Notes: generated from the sequence alone by a model not told the origin. DNA of 37,874 nt from Candidatus Cloacimonadota bacterium (GCA_021108315.1 JAIORE010000193.1:1-37874), one strand, 5' to 3'; counted from the first letter of the stretch, positions 27,061-36,251 are shown. A program made the numbers and translations.

Positions 27061-29832
27061 ATGACAATAAAAAAAAGTAAATCTGATAATATTTGTATTT
27101 TTACTTTTTCCGTAATTATCTTTTTGCTGAATTCGTTCCTATTCGCTCAGGAAAATACAACAAAAAAAGTTCTCATCCTAAATTCTTATCATAAAGGTTT
27201 TGTTCAAACTGATAATATTGTCAAAGGGATAGAATCTGTCTTGAAATCTCCAAAAAATAGTATTGATTTGATAATAGAATATATGGATTCTAAAGCTATA
27301 GAATATGGAACTCAATACAAAGAGAAGTTATATGACTTGTATAGTTATAAGTATGGTAATCAGAAATTTGATTTGATTATATCTTCTGATGATAATGCCT
27401 TTGATTTTCTCCGTGAATATCATAAAGATTTATTTCCAGATACACCAATAGTATTCTGTGGAGTAAATAATTTAGATGCTCCCGATCTTATAGATAATAA
27501 TATATTTACAGGAATTCTTGAGATTCAATCGGTACGTGAAACAATTGATTTGGCTTTGAGTCTGCATTCCAAAACCAGCGAGATAGTATTTATTATTGAT
27601 GATACACCCACAGGATTATATTTCTGGAATATGGTACAAAAGCTATTCAAATACTATGATGATATCCTGATGATTCGTTTTGATAGCAGCTTATCTATGG
27701 CTCAGATTGAGGACAAGGTAAACAAATTATCTGATGATACAATATTATTTTTTGGGACATTCAATCGCGATAAGGATGGAAAGTATTATTCTTTTGATGA
27801 AACTGTTTCGCGTGTATCAAAAGCAAGTAAACAGCCTATGTATGGGAATTCTGTTCAGGTTTTGTCCTATGGCATTGTAGGGGGAAAATTGTTTGGAGGT
27901 TTTTATCATGGTCAGATTACAGCAGAATTGGCTCAACGCATTCTGAAAGGAGAAAAGGTGCGGGATATTCCTGTGCTAACAGAACCTCAAACACAATTTA
28001 TGTTCAATTATGAACAATTGCAGCGATTTGGTATTAATACTGCCGATTTACCGGAAAGTAGTATTATCATAAACAAACCGTACTCATTTTATGAAGAAAA
28101 CAAGATTTTAATTTGGGGCGTAATTGTTTTTGTAGCTCTGCAAATGTTAATTATTATTCTTCTTATTATAAATATTTCAAAACGCAAGAAAGCGGAAAAG
28201 AACCTTCAAAAAGAAAAAACATTTTCTACTACTCTTGTTCAAGCATCTCCTGTTTTTTTTGTTGCAATTGATAAAAATGGGAAAACAATAATGATGAATG
28301 ATTCGATGCTTGAGGCTCTTGGTTATGAGAGCAATCAAGTAATTGGAAAAGATTATCTTTCCATTTTTGTTCCGGAAGAAGACCATAAACTGCTGTCACA
28401 GGTTTTTAAAGGCTTAATTCAAAATCATAAAGGGCAGATTAATGAAAATTGGATATTGAAAAAGAATGGAAAAACACTTTTAGTTGAATGGCACGGAAGA
28501 TCAATACTTGATGAACAAGGAAACTTTGATTATTTTTTTGGAGCTGGGATTGACATCACTGAACGTAAGAAGACGGAGAAAGCACTGAAAGAAAGCGAAG
28601 AAAAATTCAGAAGTATGATTGAATCATCTCCTGATGCTATCACTGTTAGTGATCTTAGCGGAACAATAATTGAGTGTAATCAAGAAACATTAATAATGCA
28701 TGGCTTTTCAACAAAAGAAGAAATAATTGGTAAAAAGGCTTTTGATTTAATTATACCTCAAAACAAAGAAAAAGCTGTGAAAAACATGAAAAAAACTTTA
28801 AAAAAAGGATTCACTAAAAATATTGGATATTCTTTGTTGAGAAAAGATGGTAGTTTCTTCCGTAGTGAAATATCCTCAAGTGTTATTCGGGATTCATTAG
28901 GTAAAATAATTTCATTTATAGCAATAACAAAAGATGTGACAGAGAGAAAAAAAGTAGAAGAAGAATTAGAAAAATACCGTAAACAATTAGAAGAACTTGT
29001 GAAAGACCGTACCAAAAAATTAGAAGAAAAAAATAAAGAATTGGAGAAAAAAACTAACAAAATTGAAAAATCTCAACAATCGCTTGCTCTTCTTCTTGAA
29101 GATGTGAATGAATCACGAGCAGAACTCAATACATCTAATAAAAAACTGGAAGATGCTAATAAAGAATTAGAAGCATTTTCATATTCCGTATCACACGATT
29201 TACGAGCACCACTACGTCATATTGACGGATTCACCAAAATTCTCAAACAAAATATCAAGAATAGATTAGATGAAGAATCATTAAAATATTTCGATTATAT
29301 AATTAATTCTTCAAAACAAATGAACCAGTTGATCAACGATTTGCTCATTTTCTCCAGAGTTAGTAGAAAAAATGTAAATAAAACTAATTTTAATATGAAA
29401 ACAGTAATAAATGAAGCATTGCAGACATTCGATATTGAAATCAAAGATTCTAATATTTCTATCATAATTGATGATATGCCAGATGTGAACATTGATGTTT
29501 CATTAATCCGGCAAGTTTGGATTAACCTTATCTCGAATGCTATTAAATTTACCGGTAATAATAAAAATCCTGAGATTCATATTGGAACAGAGAAAGATAC
29601 TGATGGCAACACCATTTTTTTCATCAAAGATAATGGAGCTGGTTTTGATCAAAAATATGTTTCTAAGATATTTGGTGTTTTTCAACGTTTACATAGTGTT
29701 AATGAATTCCCCGGCACAGGTATCGGATTGGCAAATGCAAAACGAATTATAATGAAACATGGTGGTGAGATCAGAGCAGTAGGAAAGATAAATAAAGGTG
29801 CTTCGTTCCTTTTTACGCTATCTAATACATAA
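27061..29832 (+). CDS. Sensor histidine kinase with periplasmic binding-protein domain and two PAS domains
   Basis: A 923-residue kinase. Signal peptide (IIFLLNSFLFA), then a periplasmic domain (about 30-335, KKVLILNSYHKGFVQTDNIVKG...) resembling ABC-type substrate-binding proteins (PF04392-like), which would bind a small ligand. A membrane helix (about 349-373) is followed by two PAS domains (about 385-500 and 515-630), a long coiled coil (630-700), a classic HisKA box SYSVSHDLRAPLRHIDGF (His712), and an ATPase domain with boxes INLISNAIKF, DNGAGFD and GTGIGLA. Such C-terminal cores (HDLRAPLRHIDGF) usually pair with small Rcp1-like receivers, and one is encoded 295 bases downstream at 30128. 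AAGGAG lies nine bases before the ATG. Phosphotransfer to that regulator is a confident inference. Confidence 0.93.
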   Translation: MTIKKSKSDNICIFTFSVIIFLLNSFLFAQENTTKKVLILNSYHKGFVQTDNIVKGIESVLKSPKNSIDLIIEYMDSKAIEYGTQYKEKLYDLYSYKYGNQKFDLIISSDDNAFDFLREYHKDLFPDTPIVFCGVNNLDAPDLIDNNIFTGILEIQSVRETIDLALSLHSKTSEIVFIIDDTPTGLYFWNMVQKLFKYYDDILMIRFDSSLSMAQIEDKVNKLSDDTILFFGTFNRDKDGKYYSFDETVSRVSKASKQPMYGNSVQVLSYGIVGGKLFGGFYHGQITAELAQRILKGEKVRDIPVLTEPQTQFMFNYEQLQRFGINTADLPESSIIINKPYSFYEENKILIWGVIVFVALQMLIIILLIINISKRKKAEKNLQKEKTFSTTLVQASPVFFVAIDKNGKTIMMNDSMLEALGYESNQVIGKDYLSIFVPEEDHKLLSQVFKGLIQNHKGQINENWILKKNGKTLLVEWHGRSILDEQGNFDYFFGAGIDITERKKTEKALKESEEKFRSMIESSPDAITVSDLSGTIIECNQETLIMHGFSTKEEIIGKKAFDLIIPQNKEKAVKNMKKTLKKGFTKNIGYSLLRKDGSFFRSEISSSVIRDSLGKIISFIAITKDVTERKKVEEELEKYRKQLEELVKDRTKKLEEKNKELEKKTNKIEKSQQSLALLLEDVNESRAELNTSNKKLEDANKELEAFSYSVSHDLRAPLRHIDGFTKILKQNIKNRLDEESLKYFDYIINSSKQMNQLINDLLIFSRVSRKNVNKTNFNMKTVINEALQTFDIEIKDSNISIIIDDMPDVNIDVSLIRQVWINLISNAIKFTGNNKNPEIHIGTEKDTDGNTIFFIKDNGAGFDQKYVSKIFGVFQRLHSVNEFPGTGIGLANAKRIIMKHGGEIRAVGKINKGASFLFTLSNT

Positions 29833-29902
29833 CCCAGATGAACTGGAAAAGATGAAACCACGAATTAACTCGAAATTAACACGAAAAAATTAAAACGTAC
29901 TT

Positions 29903-29926
29903 GTTCCAAAGCTTCAGATTAGGAAC
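29903..29926 (+). repeat. GTTCCCAAGC-type palindromic repeat, degenerate
   Basis: GTTCCAAAGC-TTCAGAT-TAGGAAC, followed after about 45 bases by AGAGCTTGGGAACGAGAT (29971-29988), a half copy. The gap also has AT-rich CACGAATTAACTCG-like simple repeats near 29861-29890. Confidence 0.55.
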
Positions 29927-30015
29927 ACAATAATTTATGAAGCTTCTGCTTCATTTATAATCAGCTAACATAGAGCTTGGGAACGAGATAGAAAAACAAG
30001 TTACAAAGAATTTAA

Positions 30016-30094
30016 AATATTTTCTGTCAAAAAATACAAGAATATTAGAAATAAGATACTAAATGAATATTTTAATTATTGACAGAAAAAATAT
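30016..30094. repeat. Inverted repeat enclosing a 22-base sequence shared with the IS flank
   Basis: ATATTTTCTGTCAA near 30017 and TTGACAGAAAAAATAT near 30079 are inverted to each other with a 2-base length difference. Between them, 30043-30064 is identical to 1861-1882. TTGACA at 30079-30084 could also be a -35 box for the regulator, but no good -10 box follows at 17 bases. Confidence 0.5.
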
Positions 30095-30127
30095 ATAATT
30101 ATGTGTTATGAATGATTGGAGGAAAAA

Positions 30128-30583
30128 ATGATTGAACTGAAAAGAATACTATTAGCAGAAGATGACGAGAGAGATATTGAACTTACATTTGCTGCTTTAC
30201 GTGAAATCAATTTAGCAAATAAGATAGATGTTGTACGAGATGGAGAGGAAGCTCTGGATTATTTTTTTAAACGTGCTAATTACAAAGACAGGGAAAATGG
30301 TAATCCGGTTGTTGTACTGCTTGATCTGAAGATGCCGAAAGTTGATGGATTAGAAGTACTTAAGCAGATTAAAGAAAGTGATACACTTTGCAATATTCCG
30401 GTAGTTATACTTACTTCATCCAAAATGGAAAGCGACCTGATAACAAGCTATGATCTTGGTGCTAATGCTTTTGTAGTGAAACCTGTAGAATTTGAAGACT
30501 TCATGAAAGCAGTGAAAGAACTTGGTTCGTTCTGGGCAATCTTGAATGAACCTCCTCCTGAAAAGTCCTTGAAAGGACTATAG
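30128..30583 (+). CDS. Rcp1-like single-domain response regulator
   Basis: A 151-residue receiver with no output domain. Acidic pocket AEDDERD near 10-16, phospho-acceptor D66 in LLDLKMPKVDG, Thr in VILTSSKM, Lys in FVVKPVEF. The helix insertion FKRANYKDRENGNP is typical of the Rcp1 group that partners phytochrome- and PAS-type kinases. GGAGG at 30118-30122 fixes the ATG at 30128; an in-frame TTG at 30116 is too close to it. The last residues (EKSLKGL) are encoded by hairpin c of a palindromic half-unit; the usual end of this group, NEPPP, comes just before, so the repeat replaced the native stop region. The partner is probably the kinase at 27061. Confidence 0.92.
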   Translation: MIELKRILLAEDDERDIELTFAALREINLANKIDVVRDGEEALDYFFKRANYKDRENGNPVVVLLDLKMPKVDGLEVLKQIKESDTLCNIPVVILTSSKMESDLITSYDLGANAFVVKPVEFEDFMKAVKELGSFWAILNEPPPEKSLKGL

Positions 30584-30630
30584 AAATGTATAGTCTATAC
30601 TTGTTACCACAAACTAAAGTTTGTGGTTAA
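30564..30630 (+). repeat. Right half-unit (hairpins c-d) overlapping the regulator 3' end
   Basis: Hairpin c (30564-30579) lies inside the reading frame and the TAG stop is at 30581-30583. Hairpin d CCACAAAC-TAAA-GTTTGTGG is at 30607-30626, then TTAA. No matching a-b half occurs close upstream. Confidence 0.85.
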
Positions 30631-30643
30631 CCCCATCCCCGCC

Positions 30644-30666
30644 CCTTCCCCTTCGTAAGGGGAAGG
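30644..30666. repeat. 10-bp perfect hairpin of CCTTCCCCTT type
   Basis: CCTTCCCCTT-CGT-AAGGGGAAGG inside CCCCATCCCCGCCCC...GAGTTAGAGG. It is more GC-rich than its surroundings and directly follows the c-d half-unit. It could terminate transcription of the regulator, but no T tract follows; it is also a widespread intergenic repeat type. Confidence 0.6.
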
Positions 30667-30808
30667 AGTTAGAGGTGTTATCTTAGTTGATTTTTTTGAT
30701 GAAATAATTTGAGGAAAAAAAATTTAGAAATTAATATCAGATGAATAAACTGGGAAACAAAATGAAAAAATTAACAAAAATGAATAGAAATAAAAAAACA
30801 ATAATCTC

Positions 30809-31386
30809 ATTAACCACACGTTTCAACGTGTGGAATGAAGTACAAAACCAAGACTATCAGCCCTTTCAAGGGCTTCTAAAGAGGAAAGATGAATAAACAT
30901 TCAATGAAAGTTTGTTGGTTACATTTAATCTGGTCAACAAAAGAAAGATTTCCGTATTTTAGTGATGCCGATAAAGCAAAAAAAACAATTAGTATTTTTA
31001 AGGATATTTGTATTCAAAACGAAATTTATTATAAAATCGGATATGTAAATCTCGAGCATATTCATTTATTAGTTGATTTACCAGTGAAATTGTCTATTGA
31101 AAAAATGATGCAATTTTTAAAGGGTACTTCTTCACATACAATAAACGAAGCTGGAATTTTTAAAGCAAAATTTAGTTGGGCAAAAAGGTATGCTGCTTTT
31201 TCTGTTTCAAATAGTCAGATAGATAATATTATTCGTTATATAAAAAATCAGAAAGAACATCATAGAAAAGTGTCCTTTAATGAGGAATGGGAACAATATA
31301 TGAAAAAATATAATCTAATAAAAAGTCCTTGAAAGGACTAAAAAATGTGTATTTATATTGCTACCACAAACTAAAGTTTGTGGTAA
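30809..31386 (+). mobile_element. Palindromic unit 3: complete IS200-like element with Y1 transposase
   Basis: About 578 bases. Left hairpins a (CCACACGT-TTCA-ACGTGTGG, 30814-30833) and b (30859-30874), the transposase gene (30889-31332), right hairpins c (31324-31339) and d (31364-31383). The gene's ribosome site follows hairpin b and its stop codon lies inside hairpin c, so gene and ends are tightly integrated. This is the likely autonomous parent of the other units. Confidence 0.85.
30889..31332 (+). CDS. tnpA: IS200/IS605-like Y1 (HUH) transposase
   Basis: A 147-residue single-domain transposase of the Y1_Tnp type (PF01797). The HUH metal site is His57-Ile-His59 in NLEHIHLLVDLP, the catalytic Tyr is Y117 in IIRYIKNQKEHH, and the N-terminus has the typical HLIWSTKERFPYF strand. 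Enzymes of this class nick and join single-stranded DNA next to short hairpins, and such hairpins flank the gene on both sides. GAGG at 30881-30884 is four bases before the ATG; the TGA is within hairpin c. The length and motifs are complete, so it is probably active. Its genomic context, with many solo copies of its ends, resembles RAYT/REP systems, although the NQKEHH motif is closer to IS200-type enzymes. Confidence 0.92.
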   Translation: MNKHSMKVCWLHLIWSTKERFPYFSDADKAKKTISIFKDICIQNEIYYKIGYVNLEHIHLLVDLPVKLSIEKMMQFLKGTSSHTINEAGIFKAKFSWAKRYAAFSVSNSQIDNIIRYIKNQKEHHRKVSFNEEWEQYMKKYNLIKSP

Positions 31387-31511
31387 CAAATATTGAGCAT
31401 AATCTAAGAAATAATTTGAAGAAAAAAAAGATTTGGAAATGAATATCAAAGGAGTAATCTGGGAAACAAAATGAAAAAACATAAATAGGAATAAATAAAA
31501 ACATTGATCTC

Positions 31512-31699
31512 ATTAACCACACGTTTCAACGTGTGGAATGTAGTGCAAAACCAAGAACATCAGCCCTTTCAAGGGCTTCAAAGCTTTTTAAGAAAAATAG
31601 GGAAAACACATGAAAAAATACAATCTAATAAAAAGTCCTTGAAAGGACTAAAAAATGTGTGTTTATATTTGTTACCACAAACTAAAGTTTGTGGTTAAT
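31512..31699 (+). mobile_element. Palindromic unit 4: internally deleted copy of the transposase element
   Basis: 188 bases. Hairpins a (near 31517-31536), b (31562-31577), c (31634-31649) and d (31675-31694). Between b and c it keeps ATGAAAAAATACAATCTAAT (31610-31629), which matches the last codons of the transposase gene (31310-31329) with one change. It is therefore a non-autonomous derivative made by losing almost all of tnpA. Confidence 0.85.
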
Positions 31700-31759
31700 A
31701 AAAATTGAGCAGAATATCAGAAATAATTTGAAAAAAAAAAGAATGAAAACACTGATCAC

Positions 31760-31827
31760 ATTAACCACACGTTTCAACGTGTGGTTAATGAAGTACAAAA
31801 CCAATACTATCAGCCCTTTCAAGGGCT
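31760..31827 (+). repeat. Left half-unit (a-b) directly upstream of the giant kinase (unit 5, left)
   Basis: Hairpin a at 31765-31784 and b at 31812-31827, then CTAAAGAGG, a ribosome site, and the kinase ATG. The leader is almost the same as that of the Y1 transposase (30809-30891). The bases after hairpin a are GTGGTTAATG, which resembles a right-end sequence. Confidence 0.85.
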
Positions 31828-31841
31828 TCTAAAGAGGTAAA

Positions 31842-34800
31842 ATGAAAAAAATGAAAATACTAATGCTGGAAGACAGTAAGCTTGATGCGGAACTTATCAA
31901 AGATGAATTAACAAAGCAAAAATTTGATTTTACATCAGAGTTGGTTGAAACAGAAAAAGATTTTATAACAGCTATTCATAACTTCAAACCCGATATAATT
32001 CTTTCAGATTATAGTTTGCCACAATTTACTGGATTTGAAGCATTGAAAATAGCCCAAAAAATTATTCCTAATATTCCGTTCATTATCATAACAGGTAGCC
32101 TATCAGAAGAAACTGCTGCTGATTCCATAAAAAAAGGTGCATGGGATTATGTTCTCAAAGAAAACTTGTTGAGATTGATTCCCGCTATCGAAAACGCTAT
32201 TAAATTAAAAGTGGAAAAAAATAAAAATAAATTGGCAGAAGAAAAAATCCGAAGATTATCTAAAGTCGTGGAAACAACACCGGAAGCAGTTGTGATAGCA
32301 GATTTACAGGGAAAAATAGAATATGTAAACCAAGGGCTTCTTACACTCGGTGATTTTGAAGATGATAGCTTAATAATTGGAAAATCAATCTTTATGTTTA
32401 GTAATGAAGAAGGCATAAAACAATTAAATGAAATAATTATTCCAACAATATTATCTAAAGGAAAATGGATAGGAGAAGTTTCTGTTAAACGAAAAGACAA
32501 TTCAATTTTTCCTACAGAAATGATTTGTTCGCTCATATTGGATGCCGAAGGTAAGCCAAAAAATTTGTTATCTCAATATCATGATATTACAAATAGAAAA
32601 CAGACGGAAAAAGAGTTGCGTGAGAGCGAGGAGAAATTTCGGGTAATTTCCGAATCTGCAATTGATTCGATTTTTATTAAAGATATAAATTCTAAATATA
32701 TCCACGTTAATCCGGCAATGGAAAAACTTTTCGGATTACCAGCATCATATCTGATCGGGAAAACAGACATCGAGCTTTTTGGAGAAGAAGCTGGAAACTA
32801 TCTCATCGAACAAGATAAGAAAGTTTTCAAGAAAGGAATATTAATTGATGAACACAAAAAAACAGTCAGAGGAGAATTACATTCTTTTCATACAATTAAA
32901 GTTACTATAAAAAATTCCGAAGGTAAAGTAATCGGTCTTTGTGGAATTGCCAGAGATACTACAGAAAAAAAGAAAGCAGAAGAAAACTTGCGGGAAAGTG
33001 AAAAACAATTACAAACTTTGATTGATAACATGCCCGATTTTGTTTGCTTTAAAGATAGAGATAGCCATTGGCTCAAGGCTAATGAAGCCGCCATCCGTAT
33101 TTTTCAGCTTGATGGCATAGACTATCGGGGAAAAAATGATTCCGAATTGGCAGAATTCAATAGTAAGCTTCGAGGTTCATTCCTTACTTGCAAAGAAAGT
33201 GATGCAAAAGTCTGGAAAGAGAATGATATTATTCATGCAGAAGAGACAATTCCCGATTCCGAAGGTTCAGCTCGGATTTATGATGTGACTAAAGTTCCTG
33301 TTTCTCATTCGGATGGTAAGAGAAAAGGCATTGTTATTATCGGACATGATATTACCGAGCGCAAACAGGCTGAACAAATTAATCTCCGCCTTGCTGAAAT
33401 TATTCGCAACACAAGTGATGGGGTAATTCTAACAAATCTTGAAGGTAAGATACATTATATTAATCCTGCTTTTGAAAAAATGAGTGGTTATAAACGGGAT
33501 GAACTTCTGAACAAAGATCCTGCAAATATGATGGTTACCAAAAATACAACTGCTATTGCTAAAGAGATTCGCTCAACGGTAAAAACACAAGGTGAATGGA
33601 AAGGAGAAGTATTTTGCAAGCATAAGAATGGAGAAATATATCCCATTCTTACAAGTGTCTTTGCAATTAAAAACTCAAAAGGTGAACTTGTTGAAATAGC
33701 ATCAATTCAGCAAGATATCAGCGACCGCAAACTAGCAGAAGAAAAAATTAAAAAATCTAAAGCAAGATACCAACATCTTGTAGATAATTCACCTGATTTC
33801 ATTGCTGAGATTGATAATAAAATGAATATTATTTCTATAAATCTTCCATTTGCAAAAAGCTTAGGTAATGAGATAAAAGATATTATTAACAAAAATGCTA
33901 TTGAACTTTTCCCTGAGCATATCTTTCAAAAAAGAATAGACATTATAAATAAATCAATTAAGGAAAACCTTACTATCAAATTTGAGGATGAAAGAAATGG
34001 TAAATTTTATGAAAATATATTTATACCATCTCTTGAAAGACAATCTGTTCAAATAATTGTTCGCGATATCACCGAGAATAAACGGGTAGAGAAGGAGATC
34101 AAAGCAAAGAATATTTTTTTGAAGAGTCTTATTCAACAATCGCCCTTTCCCACCTTTGTAATGAATTCCAAAGGGTTCAATGTAATGGTAAATGAAGCAT
34201 TTCTGAAATTCTACTCTGTTCCCAACAAGGAGATGATTCTGGGAAGAAATGCACTCACTGAGCCGGCGAATGTAAAGCAGAATGTAGTTAAATACTTTAA
34301 GGAAGCGTTGACTGGGAAAATCGTTGAAACTCCTGAAATAGAATTCATCTCACCCTACAAAAATAAGAAAACAATTACAAAATGTAGAATGTTCCCCATT
34401 TTGGATCCGACAGGCACCTTGACAAATGTGGTTGTAATGCAAGAAGATCTTACCGAACGCAATACAGCAGTGAAAATGTTACAAGAGAGTGAAAAAAAAT
34501 TCAGAGATATGACAAATCTTTTACCGCAAATTGTTTATGAAATTGATATTGATGGAAATCTTACTTATGTGAATAATCAAGCGTTTGCTTCTTTTGGATA
34601 TTCTCATGAAGAATTTAAAAAAGGAATTAATGTTCTACAAAAATTAATTCCGGAAGATAGAGACAGGGCAAAAGTGAATATCCGAAATAAACTTTCAGGA
34701 AAGAAAATTGGTAATCATGAATACACTGCCTTGAGAAAAGATGGAATTACTTTTCCGATTTTGATATACTCAAGTGCAATTTTCAAGGATAATAAACCTA

Positions 34801-36251
34801 TTGGTTTAAGAGGAATCATTGTTGACATCAGCGAACGCAAACAGGCAGAAGAAGCACTTAAACGAGCACATAACAACACTAAAACAATCTTGGAAAAATC
34901 ACCGTTCGGGGTTGTGGTTATCGGTAAGGATCGGAAGATTAAATGGATTAATGAGACAGCTAGAAAGATGACAGGTGTTGCGAATGTGGATGTCATAATA
35001 GGTGAAAATTGTGGTAAATATCTTTGTCCGGCGGAGCAAAAAGAATGTCCGATTCTTGATAAAGGGCAAAAAATTGATAATAGTGAAAGGATATTACGAA
35101 AATATGACGGCAAGGAAATACCAATTATTAAGACTGTCAATGAGATTATCTTTAACAATGAGAATGTTCTGCTTGAAACTTTTATCGACATCACCGACCG
35201 CAAACAGGCAGAAGAAGCAATACAAAAAAGCGAAAAGAAATATCGTTTGTTAGCTGATAATTCAATAGATGTGATCTGGAAGATGAATCTGAAACTGTTT
35301 TTTACCTATGTCAGTCCGTCTATAAAAAATATAACAGGACACACTGTAGAAGAGTGGGTTGGAAGCAGGTTGTCTCAGCATTCCAGTACAAAAGAATTTT
35401 TTAGCATGGCAAGAAAATCATTAAATGCTATTAAAAATTACAAAAAAATTAAGCACCTCACTTTTGAAGCAGTAATGTTGCGTAAAGATGGAACTGAATT
35501 TCCTGTTGAGATCAACACGAAAATGCTGTTTAATAAGAAAGGATTACCAATTGGATTTCAAGGAACTACCCATGAAATCACCGAACGCAAACAAGCAGAA
35601 GCACAAATAAAAAAAGATTTAAAAGAAAAAACCTCGCTTCTTCAAGAACTATATCATCGAACCAAAAACAATATGCAAGTTATTTCGGCAATGCTTAAGA
35701 TGCAATCCAGACGCTCGGACAATGAATTTACCCAAATAATTTTCAAAGAAATCATAAATAAGATCACAGCTATGTCGCTGGTTCATCAAAAATTGTATCA
35801 GGCACAAGATATTTCCAATATCAATCTGAAAGAATATATTCAGGATCTTATCATGATGCTGAAACGGAATTATCTTATTCAATCAAAAAAATTATCATTT
35901 AAGCTGGAAATGGAAAATATCTTTGTATTAATTGATTCTGCAATACCTCTGGGATTAATTTTTAATGAACTTATTTCTAATGTATTTAAACATGCTTTTC
36001 CCAATAATTCGGAAGGTGAAATAAATATTAAATTATATAAGGAAGTAAATGGAACTATAAATATTCATCTATCTGATAATGGAATTGGTATCCCGAACAA
36101 TTTTGATTTGGAAAAGTTAAAAAAAATGGGGCTTCAAACTATGTATTCTCTCATAAAATATCAGTTAAGAGGTGAAGTTAGCTATGAGGTAGAAAACGGT
36201 TTAAAATGGCATATCAAATTTAAAGATAATATACATAAAAAGAGAGTTTAA
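31842..36251 (+). CDS. Giant hybrid sensor: receiver, nine PAS domains, HisKA_2-type histidine kinase
   Basis: A 1,469-residue soluble protein. The receiver (1-125) has D56 in LSDYSLPQ and KEN in place of Lys-Pro. About nine PAS domains follow, starting near residues 137, 263, 387, 517, 638, 757, 884, 1010 and 1132, most ending in a (D/E)ITERKQAE-like motif. PAS 8 holds three cysteines (C1057-x4-C1062-x6-C1069). The kinase has a HisKA_2 box LLQELYHRTKNNMQVISAML (His1272) and an ATPase domain (NELISNVFKHAF, DNGIGIPN). No membrane helix is seen, so the signals must be cytoplasmic. GAGG, four bases before the ATG, comes from the upstream palindromic half-unit. The stop codon is one base before the next regulator, its likely partner. 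Confidence 0.93.
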   Translation: MKKMKILMLEDSKLDAELIKDELTKQKFDFTSELVETEKDFITAIHNFKPDIILSDYSLPQFTGFEALKIAQKIIPNIPFIIITGSLSEETAADSIKKGAWDYVLKENLLRLIPAIENAIKLKVEKNKNKLAEEKIRRLSKVVETTPEAVVIADLQGKIEYVNQGLLTLGDFEDDSLIIGKSIFMFSNEEGIKQLNEIIIPTILSKGKWIGEVSVKRKDNSIFPTEMICSLILDAEGKPKNLLSQYHDITNRKQTEKELRESEEKFRVISESAIDSIFIKDINSKYIHVNPAMEKLFGLPASYLIGKTDIELFGEEAGNYLIEQDKKVFKKGILIDEHKKTVRGELHSFHTIKVTIKNSEGKVIGLCGIARDTTEKKKAEENLRESEKQLQTLIDNMPDFVCFKDRDSHWLKANEAAIRIFQLDGIDYRGKNDSELAEFNSKLRGSFLTCKESDAKVWKENDIIHAEETIPDSEGSARIYDVTKVPVSHSDGKRKGIVIIGHDITERKQAEQINLRLAEIIRNTSDGVILTNLEGKIHYINPAFEKMSGYKRDELLNKDPANMMVTKNTTAIAKEIRSTVKTQGEWKGEVFCKHKNGEIYPILTSVFAIKNSKGELVEIASIQQDISDRKLAEEKIKKSKARYQHLVDNSPDFIAEIDNKMNIISINLPFAKSLGNEIKDIINKNAIELFPEHIFQKRIDIINKSIKENLTIKFEDERNGKFYENIFIPSLERQSVQIIVRDITENKRVEKEIKAKNIFLKSLIQQSPFPTFVMNSKGFNVMVNEAFLKFYSVPNKEMILGRNALTEPANVKQNVVKYFKEALTGKIVETPEIEFISPYKNKKTITKCRMFPILDPTGTLTNVVVMQEDLTERNTAVKMLQESEKKFRDMTNLLPQIVYEIDIDGNLTYVNNQAFASFGYSHEEFKKGINVLQKLIPEDRDRAKVNIRNKLSGKKIGNHEYTALRKDGITFPILIYSSAIFKDNKPIGLRGIIVDISERKQAEEALKRAHNNTKTILEKSPFGVVVIGKDRKIKWINETARKMTGVANVDVIIGENCGKYLCPAEQKECPILDKGQKIDNSERILRKYDGKEIPIIKTVNEIIFNNENVLLETFIDITDRKQAEEAIQKSEKKYRLLADNSIDVIWKMNLKLFFTYVSPSIKNITGHTVEEWVGSRLSQHSSTKEFFSMARKSLNAIKNYKKIKHLTFEAVMLRKDGTEFPVEINTKMLFNKKGLPIGFQGTTHEITERKQAEAQIKKDLKEKTSLLQELYHRTKNNMQVISAMLKMQSRRSDNEFTQIIFKEIINKITAMSLVHQKLYQAQDISNINLKEYIQDLIMMLKRNYLIQSKKLSFKLEMENIFVLIDSAIPLGLIFNELISNVFKHAFPNNSEGEINIKLYKEVNGTINIHLSDNGIGIPNNFDLEKLKKMGLQTMYSLIKYQLRGEVSYEVENGLKWHIKFKDNIHKKRV

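Larger units (their letters stand above)
31333..31841. other. Intergenic region of repeated units
   Basis: A 509-base gap. After the right end of unit 3 it contains an AT-rich spacer (31386-31511) that is similar to the spacer before unit 3 (30690-30808; shared TCTGGGAAACAAAATGAAAAA), then unit 4 (31512-31699), a short spacer, and the left half of unit 5. A short ORF across unit 4 (31504-31698) is an artefact of the repeats. Confidence 0.7.

Noticed and set aside
30079..30109. Sigma70 promoter TTGACA upstream of the Rcp1-like regulator
   Set aside because: The -35 box is perfect, but no good -10 box stands 16-18 bases downstream, and the same bases form one arm of an inverted repeat.
31504..31698. 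Small ORF of 64 codons
   Set aside because: It runs through hairpins a, b and c of unit 4, starts without a ribosome site, and its sequence is explained by the repeat.
34715..35203. 162-codon minus-strand ORF inside the giant kinase
   Set aside because: The plus frame encodes clear PAS domains; the reverse frame is composition-driven.
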